From Piscirickettsiaceae bacterium (GTDB lineage: Bacteria; Pseudomonadota; Gammaproteobacteria; Nitrosococcales; Methylophagaceae): a DNA stretch of 6,504 nt. A program made the translations under genes and the position numbers. The stretch is from contig JAUXFA010000070.1 in assembly GCA_030620285.1 (NCBI GenBank), positions 1-6,504 on the forward strand, read 5' to 3'. The notes beneath the pieces are model-generated. The model did not search any database and was not told where the DNA came from. It saw only the letters and a program-made list of their open reading frames with translations. Positions 1 to 5,934 of the stretch are shown here, piece after piece. Each line of letters starts with the position of its first letter. Within the stretch, counting starts at the first letter, position 1.

Positions 1-1242
1 GTCAGCCCTGAGTTTTATGCCCAGATAGTCGCCATAGCCATTGCTATTTTACTTGCTTGGATTATCGCTAAAATCCTGATCAATAAACTCTCTTACTTAC
101 GTAATCCGCCAATTGCATCAAGCTCAAAAATGGCAACAGGCCTACAAACCAATATTTATAATACCCGCGTTTTACTCTTTCCTATTTTGGCATTACTGCT
201 GTTTTCAATTGCTATTCAGCTAACGCAAGCTCAGTTTGGCAAATCATGGTTAATAATCATTGCTCAAGGATTAGGCGTTGTTTTTTTATTGCGTTCAGCA
301 GTGGTACGGTTCATACACAATAATTTTATTCGGTCATTATTCTTGTGGGTGGGTATCCCTGTTGCGACACTACAAGTTTTTGGTTGGCTTGATAATGTGG
401 TGCTTTTCTTAGATGGCATTGCCTTACAAATTGGTAATATTCGACTATCGGCTTACACCCTCGCTCGAGTAGCTATTTTTGGTTCAATCCTCTTTTGGTT
501 AGGCCGAATTTCAAATGTCGCTGGGCAAGAAGTTATTCGCAGCCAAGAAAAACTGGATGTCCGTAGCCGAGAAGTATTTTCGAAGTTATTTGAAATTGCT
601 TTGTTTATCATCATCTTCTTTGTATTACTACAAATTGTAGGAATCAACCTCACCACGCTTGCCGTATTTGGTGGTGCATTAGGTGTTGGCCTAGGTTTTG
701 GTTTGCAGCAAATTGCTTCCAATTTTATCTCGGGCATTATCATTTTATTGGATGGCTCAATTACCGTCGGTGACTATATTGAATTAGAAGATGGCAGGAG
801 TGGTCATCTGACGGCATTGAATATGCGATCTTCAACCATTCAAACCTATGAAGGCAAAGAGATTGTTGTGCCAAATGAGCAATTTATCACCACTGCTTTT
901 ACCAACTGGACTCGTAAAGATCCTCATCAACGTTATACCGTTGAGTTTTCAGTGTCGTATCACAGTGATATTCCTGCAATACCAGCACTGATTTTAGAGG
1001 CTATTAGAAAGCACCCTCAGATATTAGAAATGCCCGAGCCCCCTGATTGCGAAATCATCCAATTTGCTGATTCAGGAGTCGTGTTTCAAGTGGAATATTG
1101 GATGGAAGGCATTGATGATGGTAAAAATCGAGTCGATTCTGATTTGATGTTAATTATCTGGAATACATTAAAAGAAAATAATATTTCAATGCCATTCCCT
1201 CAACGTGAAGTACGTATTTTGAACGAAACAGACACTCAATAA
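1..1242 (+). CDS. MscS-family mechanosensitive ion channel, multi-pass type (5' end outside window)
   Basis: Inner-membrane channel predicted to open under membrane tension and release solutes on osmotic downshock. The frame is open from the first base with no stop, so the true start lies upstream; the ATG at 130 is internal (residue 44 of 413 visible). Hydrophobic segments lie near residues 9-28, 57-74, 82-97, 112-130, 150-168 and 197-215, followed by the pore-lining helix at about 217-250, rich in Gly and Ala (FGGALGVGLGFGLQQIASNF). A beta domain follows (SITVGDYIEL, then VVPNEQFITTAFTNW), then a cytoplasmic alpha/beta domain ending in the family-typical PFPQREVRIL. The extra N-terminal helices set it apart from the three-helix E. 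coli MscS and place it with larger MscS paralogues. The stop codon overlaps the start of the antiporter gene, so the two are probably co-transcribed. Family assignment is secure; gating properties and ion preference cannot be read from sequence. Confidence 0.93.
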   Translation, partial: VSPEFYAQIVAIAIAILLAWIIAKILINKLSYLRNPPIASSSKMATGLQTNIYNTRVLLFPILALLLFSIAIQLTQAQFGKSWLIIIAQGLGVVFLLRSAVVRFIHNNFIRSLFLWVGIPVATLQVFGWLDNVVLFLDGIALQIGNIRLSAYTLARVAIFGSILFWLGRISNVAGQEVIRSQEKLDVRSREVFSKLFEIALFIIIFFVLLQIVGINLTTLAVFGGALGVGLGFGLQQIASNFISGIIILLDGSITVGDYIELEDGRSGHLTALNMRSSTIQTYEGKEIVVPNEQFITTAFTNWTRKDPHQRYTVEFSVSYHSDIPAIPALILEAIRKHPQILEMPEPPDCEIIQFADSGVVFQVEYWMEGIDDGKNRVDSDLMLIIWNTLKENNISMPFPQREVRILNETDTQ

Positions 1243-2327
1243 TGTTAAATTTATTAAAAAATGAAAAAGCGATATTTGTTTCATTAATAACACTGATTGT
1301 TCTAATACCATTAGAACACCAAATCCTACAAACATCGCTATACAACACGCTAGCACTATTCTTTATATTTTCAGTCATTATGTATGCGGCAGTAAATGTC
1401 GCTCACCATGCCGAAATGCTGGCAGAAAAATATGGTGAACCTTATGGCACCATGATTTTAACAATGTCTGCCGTGATTGTTGAAGTATTGATGATCGGCA
1501 TTATGATGAGCCATTCCGAAAATATTAATTTGGCTAGAGATACTATTGTTTCAGCTGTATTACTTGATATTAATGGACTACTAGGTCTGGCTGCCATTAT
1601 CGGGGGCATCAAACATGGTGAGCAGAATTACAACTTTGATTCAACCAACTCTTATATATCAATGATTATTGTGGCAATGGGAATTGCCATGGTATTGCCC
1701 ATGTTTGTGCCGGAGGCCTTAGAAGTCACCTACCTGATATTTCTTACCATCATGTTTATATTAATGTTCATTATTTTTACGCGGATCCAAATCAAAGAGC
1801 ACAGTTACTTTTTCCAATATGACTATAAAGTCCATAAAAAAGAGGATCTACAAATACACGGCCATATCAATGGTGCCTATCATGGCGGCGTGTTAATTTT
1901 ATGTATCGCTCTTATTGGTTTTCTATCTGAATTGATGTCTCTCTTTATGCACGAGAGCTTAAGCAGTAGTGGTTTGCCTCTCGCATTAGGTGCATTAGCT
2001 GTTGCTGTTATCTCAGCCAGCCCAGAACTATTAACGGCAATACGAAGTGCCGCTGCTAACAGGATGCAAACCGTGATTAATATTGCATTAGGTGCATCAT
2101 TATCAACGGTATTGTTAACCATCCCAGCGATGATTATTTTGGCATTAGTCACTCATCATGAGATTAATTTTATCTTAAGCCCAGTACAAATGATCTTATT
2201 AGGCATTACCTTTCTAGTCTCCATCGTTCATTTTTCAGATGGACAATCTAATATGCTTGAAGGTGCGATCCACTTTATTATCTTTATCGTATTTATCTTC
2301 TTCACCTTTACCGGTTTGATAGGCTAA
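1242..2327 (+). CDS. chaA: ChaA-type Ca2+(Na+/K+)/H+ antiporter, CaCA family
   Basis: Inner-membrane secondary transporter predicted to export Ca2+ and possibly Na+ or K+ in exchange for protons, as described for E. coli ChaA in salt and alkali tolerance. Its 361 residues are close to the 366 of E. coli ChaA. Both alpha repeats of the cation/Ca2+ exchanger fold are visible: alpha-1 around residues 52-83 (HHAEMLAEKYGEPYGT, then SAVIVEV with acidic E81) and alpha-2 around 246-292 (ISASPELLTAIRSA with acidic E262, then NRMQ and NIALGASLSTV). About eleven hydrophobic segments surround a His- and charge-rich central loop at about 182-212. The ATG shares its A with the TAA of the channel gene (TAATG). 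There is no clear Shine-Dalgarno before it, so translation is probably coupled to the upstream gene. The family call is firm; the symbol is by similarity and substrate range is inferred. Confidence 0.9.
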   Translation: MLNLLKNEKAIFVSLITLIVLIPLEHQILQTSLYNTLALFFIFSVIMYAAVNVAHHAEMLAEKYGEPYGTMILTMSAVIVEVLMIGIMMSHSENINLARDTIVSAVLLDINGLLGLAAIIGGIKHGEQNYNFDSTNSYISMIIVAMGIAMVLPMFVPEALEVTYLIFLTIMFILMFIIFTRIQIKEHSYFFQYDYKVHKKEDLQIHGHINGAYHGGVLILCIALIGFLSELMSLFMHESLSSSGLPLALGALAVAVISASPELLTAIRSAAANRMQTVINIALGASLSTVLLTIPAMIILALVTHHEINFILSPVQMILLGITFLVSIVHFSDGQSNMLEGAIHFIIFIVFIFFTFTGLIG

Positions 2328-2377
2328 ATCTGATTTGAAATAGCTAAGATAAAATGACAGGGATGCCGGATAATGAC

Positions 2378-2405
2378 TTGCGTTAACTGCTAGGCACTGT
2401 ATAAT
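2378..2405 (+). promoter_or_regulatory. Sigma-70-type promoter for tRNA-Val
   Basis: A -35-like TTGCGT (2378-2383) and a perfect -10 TATAAT (2400-2405) are separated by 16 bp. Transcription would begin near 2411-2413, about ten nucleotides before the mature tRNA. The bases after the -10 include a C/G run (CCCGC, 2409-2413), the kind of discriminator found in stringently controlled stable-RNA promoters. The start site and stringent control are inferences. Confidence 0.75.
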
Positions 2406-2421
2406 TTTCCCGCTTAACGGC

Positions 2422-2498
2422 AGGCGCGTAGCTCAGTTGGTTAGAGCACTACCTTGACATGGTAGGGGTCGGTGGTTCGAATCCACTCGTGCCTACCA
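2422..2498 (+). tRNA. tRNA-Val (anticodon GAC)
   Basis: A complete 77-nt cloverleaf folds by eye. The acceptor stem is AGGCGCG/CGTGCCT (7 pairs, one G-U), the D stem GCTC/GAGC with loop AGTTGGTTA, and the anticodon stem CTACC/GGTAG. The anticodon loop TTGACAT gives anticodon GAC at 2456-2458, reading the valine codons GUC and GUU. The variable loop is GGGTC, the T stem GGTGG/CCACT and the T loop TTCGAAT. Discriminator A73 and CCA are encoded at 2495-2498. The D arm and anticodon loop match E. coli tRNA-Val(GAC). A promoter lies just upstream and a terminator 15 nt downstream, so the gene looks like its own transcription unit ahead of thrS. Confidence 0.97.
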
Positions 2499-2512
2499 TT
2501 ATTTATATATTG

Positions 2513-2542
2513 AAAGCATCTTTGAGATTTAGGTGCTTTTTT
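2513..2542 (+). terminator. Factor-independent terminator after tRNA-Val
   Basis: The stem AAAGCATC (2513-2520) pairs with GGTGCTTT (2532-2539), eight pairs including one U-G. The loop is 11 nt, and a T run continues the 3' arm (TTTTTT, 2537-2542), followed after GG by five more T. The stem is AU-rich, so termination may be incomplete. Readthrough from the tRNA promoter could then supply thrS, for which no convincing separate promoter was seen. Confidence 0.72.
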
Positions 2543-2551
2543 GGTTTTTAC

Positions 2552-2586
2552 GGCCCTTTGTATCGGCCACAACCAAGGAATACAAA
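2552..2586 (+). promoter_or_regulatory. Candidate thrS translational operator (anticodon-like hairpin and possible pseudoknot)
   Basis: GGCC (2552-2555) pairs with GGCC (2565-2568) and encloses C-UUUGUAU-C. Taking C2556 and C2564 as an unpaired closing position leaves the 7-nt loop UUUGUAU, with UGU exactly where an anticodon would sit, U before it and A after it, as in tRNA-Thr(UGU). The hairpin ends 6 nt before the Shine-Dalgarno AAGGAA (2575-2580). In E. coli, ThrRS represses its own mRNA by binding an anticodon-like stem-loop just upstream of the ribosome site, so position and loop fit that model. The loop is also a perfect 7-bp complement of AUACAAA (2580-2586), which would give an H-type pseudoknot or an alternative stem covering the ribosome-binding region. 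The pairings are seen in the sequence; the function is inferred. Confidence 0.45.
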
Positions 2587-2587
2587 C

Positions 2588-4525
2588 ATGATTTCTGTAA
2601 CACTCCCCGATGGCAGCCAACGCCAATTTGATCACCCTGTTTCTATCCACGATATTGCCTATGATATTGGTGAAGGCTTAGCCCGTGCAGCATTGGCCGG
2701 CAAGGTCAATGGCGAATTAGTTGATACCTCACATAGTATTGATCAGGATGCTGACATTGCGATCATCACCACAAGAGATGATGAAGGCTTAGATATTATT
2801 CGTCACTCCACTTCGCATTTAATGGCGCAAGCGGTAATGCAGCTATTTCCGAAAGCACAAGTGACTATTGGTCCAGTGATTGAGGATGGTTTTTATTATG
2901 ATTTTTCATATCCGCAAGGTTTTACACCAGAGGATTTGACCAAAATCGAAAAACGAATGAAAGAATTGGTCAAGCAAGATATTCCCGTAGTGCGGGAAGA
3001 AATTTCACGTGAAGCAGGTATTGAGCTATTTCGCGGGATGGGGGAAGACTATAAAGCTGAAATCTTAGAAGATATTCCTAAAGGTGAAACACTATCACTT
3101 TATCGTCAAGGTGATTTTGTGGATTTATGTCGAGGCCCTCATGTACCCAGTACCGGTAAATTAAAAGCATTCCAATTAATGAAGCTGGCGGGTGCTTATT
3201 GGCGTGGCAATTCAGATAATGAAATGTTGCAACGTGTCTACGGCACAGCATGGGCCGATAAAAAAGCCTTAAAAGAATATCTATTTCGTTTAGAAGAGGC
3301 TGAAAAACGCGATCATCGTAAGATTGGCAAAACTCTCGATTTATTCCATCACCAAGAAGAAGCGGCTGGCATGGTGTTTTGGCACGATAACGGCTGGCGG
3401 ATTTTTCGAGAAGTAGAAAACTATATTCGTGATGTCTTACAAAATAATGGCTACCAAGAAGTACGTACACCTCAAGTAGTTGATCGATCTTTATGGGAAA
3501 AATCAGGTCATTGGGATAAGTTTGGTGACATGATTTTCAGTACGCATTCTGAAAATCGTGATTACGCAATCAAACCAATGAATTGTCCGTGTCATGTACA
3601 AATCTTTAATCAAGGCTTGAAGAGTTACCGTGATTTGCCTTTACGCATGGCTGAGTTCGGTTCATGTCACCGTAATGAGCCATCAGGCACTTTGCATGGC
3701 TTGATGCGTTTACGCAGCTTTACCCAAGATGATGCTCATATCTTTTGTACTGAAGATCAAATTCAGTCAGAGGTATCGACCTTTATGGATCTACTCCAAG
3801 AAGTTTATGCAGACTTTGGTTTTAACGACATTATTATTAAATTATCAACACGCCCTGAAAATAGAGTGGGCAGTGACGAGGTTTGGGAGAAAGCTGAACA
3901 TGCACTTGAACGCGCATTGAATGACAAAGGTTTGGATTGGGATTTACAACCAGGCGAAGGCGCATTTTATGGCCCTAAAATAGAGTTCTCTTTAAAAGAT
4001 TGCCTAGGCCGAGTTTGGCAATGTGGCACCATTCAAGTGGATTTCTCAATGCCAGGTCGTTTAGATGCGGCTTATGTTGCTAGCGATGGCAGTAAACAAG
4101 TGCCCGTTATGTTGCATCGTGCAATATTGGGATCGCTAGAACGCTTTATTGGTATTTTGATTGAAGAATACGCTGGATCATTCCCAACATGGCTAGCGCC
4201 GCGTCAAGTTGTGGTGATGGGGATTAGCCAAAATCAATCAGAATATGTGCAAAAAGTGGCTAAAGAATTGCAAAATAAAGGATTTAGAGTCGATATAGAC
4301 TTGAGAAATGAGAAGATAGGCTTTAAAATACGCGAGCAAACATTGCGTCGGGTACCTTATTTAGTTGTAGTAGGGGATCGTGAAGCGCAGGAAAACGCCG
4401 TGGCAGTACGGACTCGCAAGGGTGAAGACTTAGGTGTAATGACACTTGATGAATTCGCGCAAACCTTGGTTGAAGACGTCGCTAGCCGCGGAAGAATTCA
4501 GGATGCCGATATTGATTCTGAATAA
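2588..4525 (+). CDS. thrS: Threonyl-tRNA synthetase
   Basis: Cytoplasmic class II aminoacyl-tRNA synthetase that activates threonine with ATP and charges tRNA-Thr; it also edits Ser-tRNA-Thr. It has 645 residues against 642 in E. coli. Order of domains: TGS at 1-61; N2 editing domain at about 63-224 with the HxxxH pair H73/H77 and C181...H185 in DLCRGPH; catalytic core at about 243-535; anticodon-binding domain at about 536-645. The expected catalytic zinc ligands are C333 (PMNCPC), H384 (DDAH) and H510 (MLHRA), and motif 2 is around 353-377. The ATG at 2588 is chosen because it follows AAGGAA (2575-2580) by 7 nt and matches the family N-terminus ([10 protein letters not shown]). Reading further upstream would run into the tRNA gene. 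It heads the infC-rpmI-rplT-pheS cluster. All key residues are intact. Confidence 0.98.
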   Translation: MISVTLPDGSQRQFDHPVSIHDIAYDIGEGLARAALAGKVNGELVDTSHSIDQDADIAIITTRDDEGLDIIRHSTSHLMAQAVMQLFPKAQVTIGPVIEDGFYYDFSYPQGFTPEDLTKIEKRMKELVKQDIPVVREEISREAGIELFRGMGEDYKAEILEDIPKGETLSLYRQGDFVDLCRGPHVPSTGKLKAFQLMKLAGAYWRGNSDNEMLQRVYGTAWADKKALKEYLFRLEEAEKRDHRKIGKTLDLFHHQEEAAGMVFWHDNGWRIFREVENYIRDVLQNNGYQEVRTPQVVDRSLWEKSGHWDKFGDMIFSTHSENRDYAIKPMNCPCHVQIFNQGLKSYRDLPLRMAEFGSCHRNEPSGTLHGLMRLRSFTQDDAHIFCTEDQIQSEVSTFMDLLQEVYADFGFNDIIIKLSTRPENRVGSDEVWEKAEHALERALNDKGLDWDLQPGEGAFYGPKIEFSLKDCLGRVWQCGTIQVDFSMPGRLDAAYVASDGSKQVPVMLHRAILGSLERFIGILIEEYAGSFPTWLAPRQVVVMGISQNQSEYVQKVAKELQNKGFRVDIDLRNEKIGFKIREQTLRRVPYLVVVGDREAQENAVAVRTRKGEDLGVMTLDEFAQTLVEDVASRGRIQDADIDSE

Positions 4526-4530
4526 GATAG

Positions 4531-4631
4531 CTTGAGATTCAAAATTTTCAAGGGCAAGGCACTGTTTTTAGTAATAGTCATTCTATTATCAATTAAACAG
4601 TGACGCGGCTATTGGAAATTTGGGGTTCAAG
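4531..4631 (+). repeat. Large imperfect inverted repeat in the thrS-infC gap
   Basis: The two halves of this stretch fold on each other. The outer arm is CTTGA (4531-4535) with TCAAG (4627-4631), continuing through CAAA/TTTG and TTTTCAA/TTGGAAA with a few G-U pairs, a bulge and mismatches. The middle arm is CACTGTTT (4560-4567) with AAACAGTG (4595-4602), perfect over 8 bp. The inner arm is TAATAG (4572-4577) with CTATTA (4583-4588) around the loop TCATT. No T run follows, so it is not a typical terminator. It may be an intergenic palindromic repeat, an RNase III processing site, or part of the infC leader; the sequence alone does not decide. Confidence 0.7.
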
Positions 4632-4660
4632 ATGCTTATTTTATGAATTGATAGCAGCAT

Positions 4661-4678
4661 CCTTTAAATTTTAGAGGA
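4661..4678 (+). promoter_or_regulatory. infC Shine-Dalgarno, possibly masked by a local hairpin
   Basis: AGAGGA (4673-4678) is the only good ribosome-binding sequence ahead of infC and sits 8 nt before the AUC at 4687; this spacing is what fixes the start. The upstream CCTTTAA (4661-4667) can pair with TTAGAGG (4671-4677) in a 7-bp hairpin with one U-G pair and a 3-nt loop, which would cover the site. The stem is AU-rich and probably weak, so masking is only a possibility. Confidence 0.5.
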
Positions 4679-4686
4679 CTAGAAAT

Positions 4687-5202
4687 ATCGCTACTGATGA
4701 TAAAAAGCTGAATGGTGAGATCACTGCCAGAGAAGTACGTTTAACTGGCGCCGATGGTGAACAACTTGGAATTGTTTCCCTTGCAAAGGCACAAGCATTA
4801 GCAGAAGAAGCGGATTTAGATTTGGTGGAGATCTCGGCGCAAGCTAAGCCACCAGTTTGTCGTATCATGGATTACGGCAAGTATGTGTTTGAAGCGAATA
4901 AGCAAAAGCAAATTGCTAAGAAAAAGCAAAAACAGATACAAGTTAAGGAGATCAAATTTAGACCCGGTACAGAAGAAGGGGATTATCAGGTAAAACTACG
5001 CAACCTGACACGTTTCCTTGAAGAGGGGAATAAAACTAAAGTTAGTCTTAGATTTCGTGGACGCGAAATGGCACATCAGGACTTAGGGTTAAAGTTACTT
5101 GTACGAGTAGCGGAAGACCTTAAAGAACTGTCAGTCATTGAGCAACATCCTAAGAAGGAAGGACGTCAAATGATTATGGTTTTAGCCCCAAGTAAAAAGT
5201 AA
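4687..5202 (+). CDS. infC: Translation initiation factor IF3, with AUC start codon
   Basis: IF3 binds the 30S subunit, keeps it apart from 50S and rejects non-canonical start codons. From 4687 the product has 171 residues (E. coli 180). The N-terminal domain is at about 1-70 ([31 protein letters not shown]), a Lys/Gln-rich linker at about 71-83, and the C-terminal domain at about 84-171 ([40 protein letters not shown]). An in-frame TAG lies at 4672. Between it and the conserved LNGEI there is no ATG, GTG or TTG; the ATC at 4687 follows AGAGGA by 8 nt and gives a normal N-terminus. E. coli infC starts with AUU, which lets IF3 repress its own synthesis, and AUC should behave alike. The TTG at 4822 would delete 45 residues of conserved N-domain. 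CTG at 4708 is in frame but lacks a ribosome site. Identity is certain; the start is very likely. Confidence 0.95.
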   Translation: MATDDKKLNGEITAREVRLTGADGEQLGIVSLAKAQALAEEADLDLVEISAQAKPPVCRIMDYGKYVFEANKQKQIAKKKQKQIQVKEIKFRPGTEEGDYQVKLRNLTRFLEEGNKTKVSLRFRGREMAHQDLGLKLLVRVAEDLKELSVIEQHPKKEGRQMIMVLAPSKK

Positions 5203-5227
5203 TGTAAACCTCGTTTTGGGTTTACAT
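5202..5227 (+). promoter_or_regulatory. Hairpin in the infC-rpmI gap, possible L20 autoregulatory element
   Basis: TGTAAACC (5203-5210) and GGTTTACA (5219-5226) form a perfect 8-bp stem, extended by A5202-T5227, around the loop TCGTTTTG. It starts at the last base of the infC stop codon, and no T run follows, so it is unlikely to be a terminator. The loop bases TTTTG (5214-5218) are complementary to CAAAA (5266-5270) in rpmI codons 2-3. In E. coli, L20 represses rpmI-rplT through RNA structure, including a pseudoknot, over this junction; a similar role here is inferred. Confidence 0.4.
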
Positions 5228-5261
5228 ATAATAATTAATTACGAATGCGGAGTTCGAAATA

Positions 5262-5459
5262 ATGCCAAAATTAAAAACACACCGAGGTGCTGCCAAGCGC
5301 TTCAAAAAAACTGGTAGCGGTAAATTTAAACGCTCACAAGCGTTTACCAGCCACATCCTTACTAAAAAGAGCACTAAGCGGAAACGCCAATTGCGTTCTA
5401 CATTGATGGTTTGTAAAGCAGATCATATGTCAGTCCGTAAAATGTTGCCTAATCACTAA
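5262..5459 (+). CDS. rpmI: 50S ribosomal protein L35
   Basis: Small basic protein of the large ribosomal subunit. Its 65 residues equal the E. coli length, and the N-terminus [21 protein letters not shown] and the central [15 protein letters not shown] are family signatures. The ATG at 5262 is preceded by GGAG (5249-5252) with 9 nt spacing. It follows infC by 59 nt and precedes rplT by 15 nt, the conserved infC-rpmI-rplT order. In E. coli its translation is repressed by L20 and rplT is coupled to it. The C-terminal tail ([13 protein letters not shown]) differs from the E. coli tail, as is common for this protein. Confidence 0.97.
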   Translation: MPKLKTHRGAAKRFKKTGSGKFKRSQAFTSHILTKKSTKRKRQLRSTLMVCKADHMSVRKMLPNH

Positions 5460-5474
5460 TTAAGGAGTTATCTC

Positions 5475-5834
5475 ATGCCAAGAGTTAAACGTGGTGTAGT
5501 CGCTCATGCGCGACACAAAAAAGTTATCGACCAAGCCAAAGGCTACTCAGGTCGTCGTAAAAATGTTTATCGTGTTGCCGTACAGGCGGTAACCAAAGCA
5601 GGTCAATATGCATACCGTGACCGTCGTCAGAAAAAACGTCAATTCCGTGCCTTATGGATTGCTCGTATTAATGCTGGTGCACGTGAATGTGGTTTGTCAT
5701 ATAGCAAATTAATTGATGGCTTGAAAAAAGCAGCAATTGAAATTGATCGTAAAGTACTTGCCGATCTTGCAATGAATGATTCAGCAGCATTTGCTGTTAT
5801 TGCTGAGCAAGCAAAGGCTGCACTAGCTAAATAA
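5475..5834 (+). CDS. rplT: 50S ribosomal protein L20
   Basis: Early-assembling 23S rRNA-binding protein needed to build the large subunit; in E. coli it also represses translation of its own operon. It has 119 residues against 118 in E. coli. The basic N-terminal extension ([28 protein letters not shown]) and the globular C-terminal part with [21 protein letters not shown], about 55-75, are typical. The ATG at 5475 follows a near-ideal TAAGGAG (5461-5467) by 7 nt. The strong site suggests good initiation independent of rpmI, although the 15-nt gap would also permit coupling. A strong terminator hairpin begins 43 nt after its stop. Confidence 0.98.
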   Translation: MPRVKRGVVAHARHKKVIDQAKGYSGRRKNVYRVAVQAVTKAGQYAYRDRRQKKRQFRALWIARINAGARECGLSYSKLIDGLKKAAIEIDRKVLADLAMNDSAAFAVIAEQAKAALAK

Positions 5835-5836
5835 TA

Positions 5837-5865
5837 TTGTCGCTGAACGTTAAGCGGTATATTAT
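5837..5865 (+). promoter_or_regulatory. Candidate promoter ahead of the pheS terminator/attenuator
   Basis: A -35-like TTGTCG (5837-5842, four of six consensus bases) and a -10-like TATTAT (5860-5865, five of six) are 17 bp apart. A start near 5872 would place the hairpin at 5877-5904 at the very 5' end of the transcript, the arrangement expected if pheS is attenuated. A 16-bp near-palindrome (5841-5856) overlaps the -35 and spacer. In E. coli, pheST has its own promoter upstream of an attenuator in the same gap. The match here is moderate and untested. Confidence 0.35.
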
Positions 5866-5876
5866 GCTGATTTAGG

Positions 5877-5904
5877 AAAGGGGCCGTTTTGACGGCCCTT
5901 TTTT
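5877..5904 (+). terminator. Strong terminator or attenuator between rplT and pheS
   Basis: AAAGGGGCCG (5877-5886) pairs with CGGCCCTTTT (5893-5902) around the loop TTTTGA: ten pairs with a GC core, one G-U and a T run to 5904. The A run on the 5' side makes it a fair terminator in both directions. Position matches the E. coli pheST attenuator region, but no Phe-codon-rich leader peptide was found upstream; the only nearby ATG (5864) reads Met-Leu-Ile-stop. It may simply end the thrS-rplT unit with partial readthrough into pheS. Confidence 0.85.
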
Positions 5905-5934
5905 GTTTATAGTGAATAATCAGGTGGTATAAAT

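Noticed and set aside
2328..2377. Terminator sought after the antiporter gene
   Set aside because: No stem followed by a T run is visible between 2328 and the tRNA promoter. The antiporter transcript may end by Rho or read into the tRNA unit, so none is annotated.
2454..2482. Promoter-like pair TTGACA and TCGAAT with 17-bp spacing inside tRNA-Val
   Set aside because: TTGACA includes the GAC anticodon and adjoining loop bases, and TTCGAAT is the standard T loop, so tRNA structure explains both. A start here would also fall just before the terminator.
2459..2587. Upstream extension of thrS to an ATG at 2459
   Set aside because: That ATG lies in the tRNA-Val anticodon arm and the frame would translate the tRNA 3' half and the terminator. 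The ATG at 2588 has a proper Shine-Dalgarno and gives the family N-terminus.
3078..3470. Minus-strand open frame of 130 codons inside thrS
   Set aside because: Fully antisense to intact thrS with no recognisable domain; a by-product of thrS codon use.
3729..3920. Plus-strand 63-codon frame inside thrS
   Set aside because: Out-of-frame overlap within the conserved catalytic domain of ThrRS, with no ribosome site or family resemblance.
4822..5202. infC starting at TTG 4822
   Set aside because: It would remove 45 residues of conserved IF3 N-domain and has no ribosome site; the AUC at 4687 explains the sequence better.
5227..5232. TATAAT in the infC-rpmI gap as a promoter for rpmI
   Set aside because: There is no acceptable -35 at 16-18 bp and no TG extension; the region is AT-rich and the -35 position is occupied by the hairpin stem.
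5889..5933. Promoter for pheS downstream of the terminator (TTGACG at 5889, TATAGT at 5908, TGGTATAAA at 5925)
   Set aside because: Spacings are 13 or about 20 bp, and the extended -10 at 5925-5933 would start transcription inside the pheS start region.
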